DNA of 64,000 nucleotides. It comes from Cetobacterium ceti (GTDB taxonomy: Bacteria; Fusobacteriota; Fusobacteriia; Fusobacteriales; Fusobacteriaceae). Under the pieces are notes generated by a model. The model saw nothing but the letters and a program-made list of their open reading frames with translations, was not told where the DNA came from and searched no databases. Positions 63,581-64,000 of the stretch are shown in pieces; positions within the stretch are counted from its first letter, which is position 1; each line of letters starts with the position of its first letter. The stretch spans positions 103,633-167,632 of the forward strand of contig NZ_FUWX01000008.1 in assembly GCF_900167275.1 (NCBI RefSeq), given 5' to 3'. A program made the position numbers and the translations under genes.

Positions 63581-64000
63581 ATGAAAAATTTTTTTATACA
63601 ATTTTGTATTTTGAATCTTATTATGGGAATAAATTTATATTCTAAGGAACCTTTAGAATTAGGTCATCGAAATAGTAATAATTCTATAGCTATCGGGAAT
63701 AATAGTCAAGCATTAGGACCAGAATCTGTTGCTATAGGTCAAAATACAGTGACTGGAAAACTTGGATCGATTGCTATAGGAAATAATGCTGATGCAAGTA
63801 GGCAAGAAGCTATAGCTGTTGGTCTGGGTTCTACTATAGATGGAGCATTTGGAGTTGCTCTAGGAAGTGGAACTTATGTAAATAATAACAATGGGGTAGC
63901 TATTGGACATAAATCAACTGTTGAAGCTTCAGATAAGAATGAGATTAATGCTAAATATTTAGATAATGATAAAGATAACGGAGTTGTTTCCTTCGGAAAA
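63581..64000 (+). CDS. Trimeric autotransporter adhesin, YadA-like head (3' truncated by window)
   Basis: The frame is open from ATG 63581 to the window end (140 codons). A signal-like N-terminus (MKNFFIQFCILNLIMGINLYS) is followed by repeated YadA-head motifs of 14-16 residues: NSIAIGNNSQALG, ESVAIGQNTVTG, GSIAIGNNADAS, EAIAVGLGSTID, GVALGSGTYV and GVAIGHKSTV. These form the left-handed beta-roll of trimeric adhesins; the stalk and membrane anchor would lie beyond the window. It is probably exported by the type V route and binds host surfaces or other bacteria. AAAGGAG lies 7 bases upstream. The signal is short for an ESPR-type adhesin. Confidence 0.85.
   Translation, partial: MKNFFIQFCILNLIMGINLYSKEPLELGHRNSNNSIAIGNNSQALGPESVAIGQNTVTGKLGSIAIGNNADASRQEAIAVGLGSTIDGAFGVALGSGTYVNNNNGVAIGHKSTVEASDKNEINAKYLDNDKDNGVVSFGK

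Overview
The window looks like a chromosomal segment of a fermentative, anaerobic Gram-negative bacterium of the Fusobacteriaceae (Fusobacterium/Cetobacterium type). This is inferred from the very low GC content, AGA- and ATA-rich codon use, strong AGGAGG ribosome binding sites, LPS/lipid A genes beside Firmicutes-like metabolic genes, an [FeFe] hydrogenase, an asr-type sulfite reductase and a YadA-like trimeric adhesin. The genus is not proven. I see no phage, insertion sequence or CRISPR array. The only stable RNA gene found is one tRNA-Leu(GAG).

Layout. 1-2202: end of an oligopeptide ABC ATPase gene (cut by the window) and an MlrC-type M81 metallopeptidase. 2313-7053: five tightly coupled genes that together could make UDP-galacturonate, load it on a lipid carrier and transfer it to lipid A/LPS, followed by a methyltransferase remnant. 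7378-11157: a glucose-type PTS IICB, a YjeM-like amino acid permease behind a structured leader, and a methyltransferase. 11194-16458 (minus): a five-gene ABC transporter with a DUF3798-type binding protein and unknown substrate. 17338-26158 (minus), with a divergent LacI regulator to 27295: a complete L-fucose module with an Rbs-type importer (fucA, kinase, rbsA/C/B-like, fucO, fucI, fucU). 27331-31148: cold-shock protein, a two-component system with a PhoP-like tandem repeat at its promoter, and a MATE pump. 31256-34993: a large exported LacZ-type beta-galactosidase with a probable NPCBM domain. 35033-41146: flavoprotein, HU, tRNA-Leu, DJ-1-like protein, orphan binding protein and an unusual radical SAM protein.

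41284-46657: queH, a YtqA-type radical SAM gene, an RpiR regulator, nnrD, and nagB-nagA. 46789-47964: an encapsulated-ferritin plus encapsulin-shell operon. 48080-50535: TDT transporter, family 9 glycosyltransferase, ElaA-like acetyltransferase. 50717-54758: asrC and a frameshifted asrA without asrB, divergent from an [FeFe] hydrogenase. 54809-62750: tyrosine recombinase, RsuA-type pseudouridine synthase, nitroreductase, endonuclease IV, L,D-transpeptidase-like protein, EI24 protein, oligopeptide-binding lipoprotein and YfcE phosphodiesterase. 63041-64000: a small unknown gene and the start of a trimeric autotransporter adhesin preceded by helically phased repeats.

Together, the exported beta-galactosidase, fucose module and nagBA suggest use of host glycans such as mucin (fucose, galactose, GlcNAc). 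The hydrogenase, sulfite reductase remnant and encapsulated ferritin fit an anaerobe handling excess reductant and iron/oxygen stress. Many starts given here were moved inward from the longest open frame to an ATG with a well-placed ribosome binding site.
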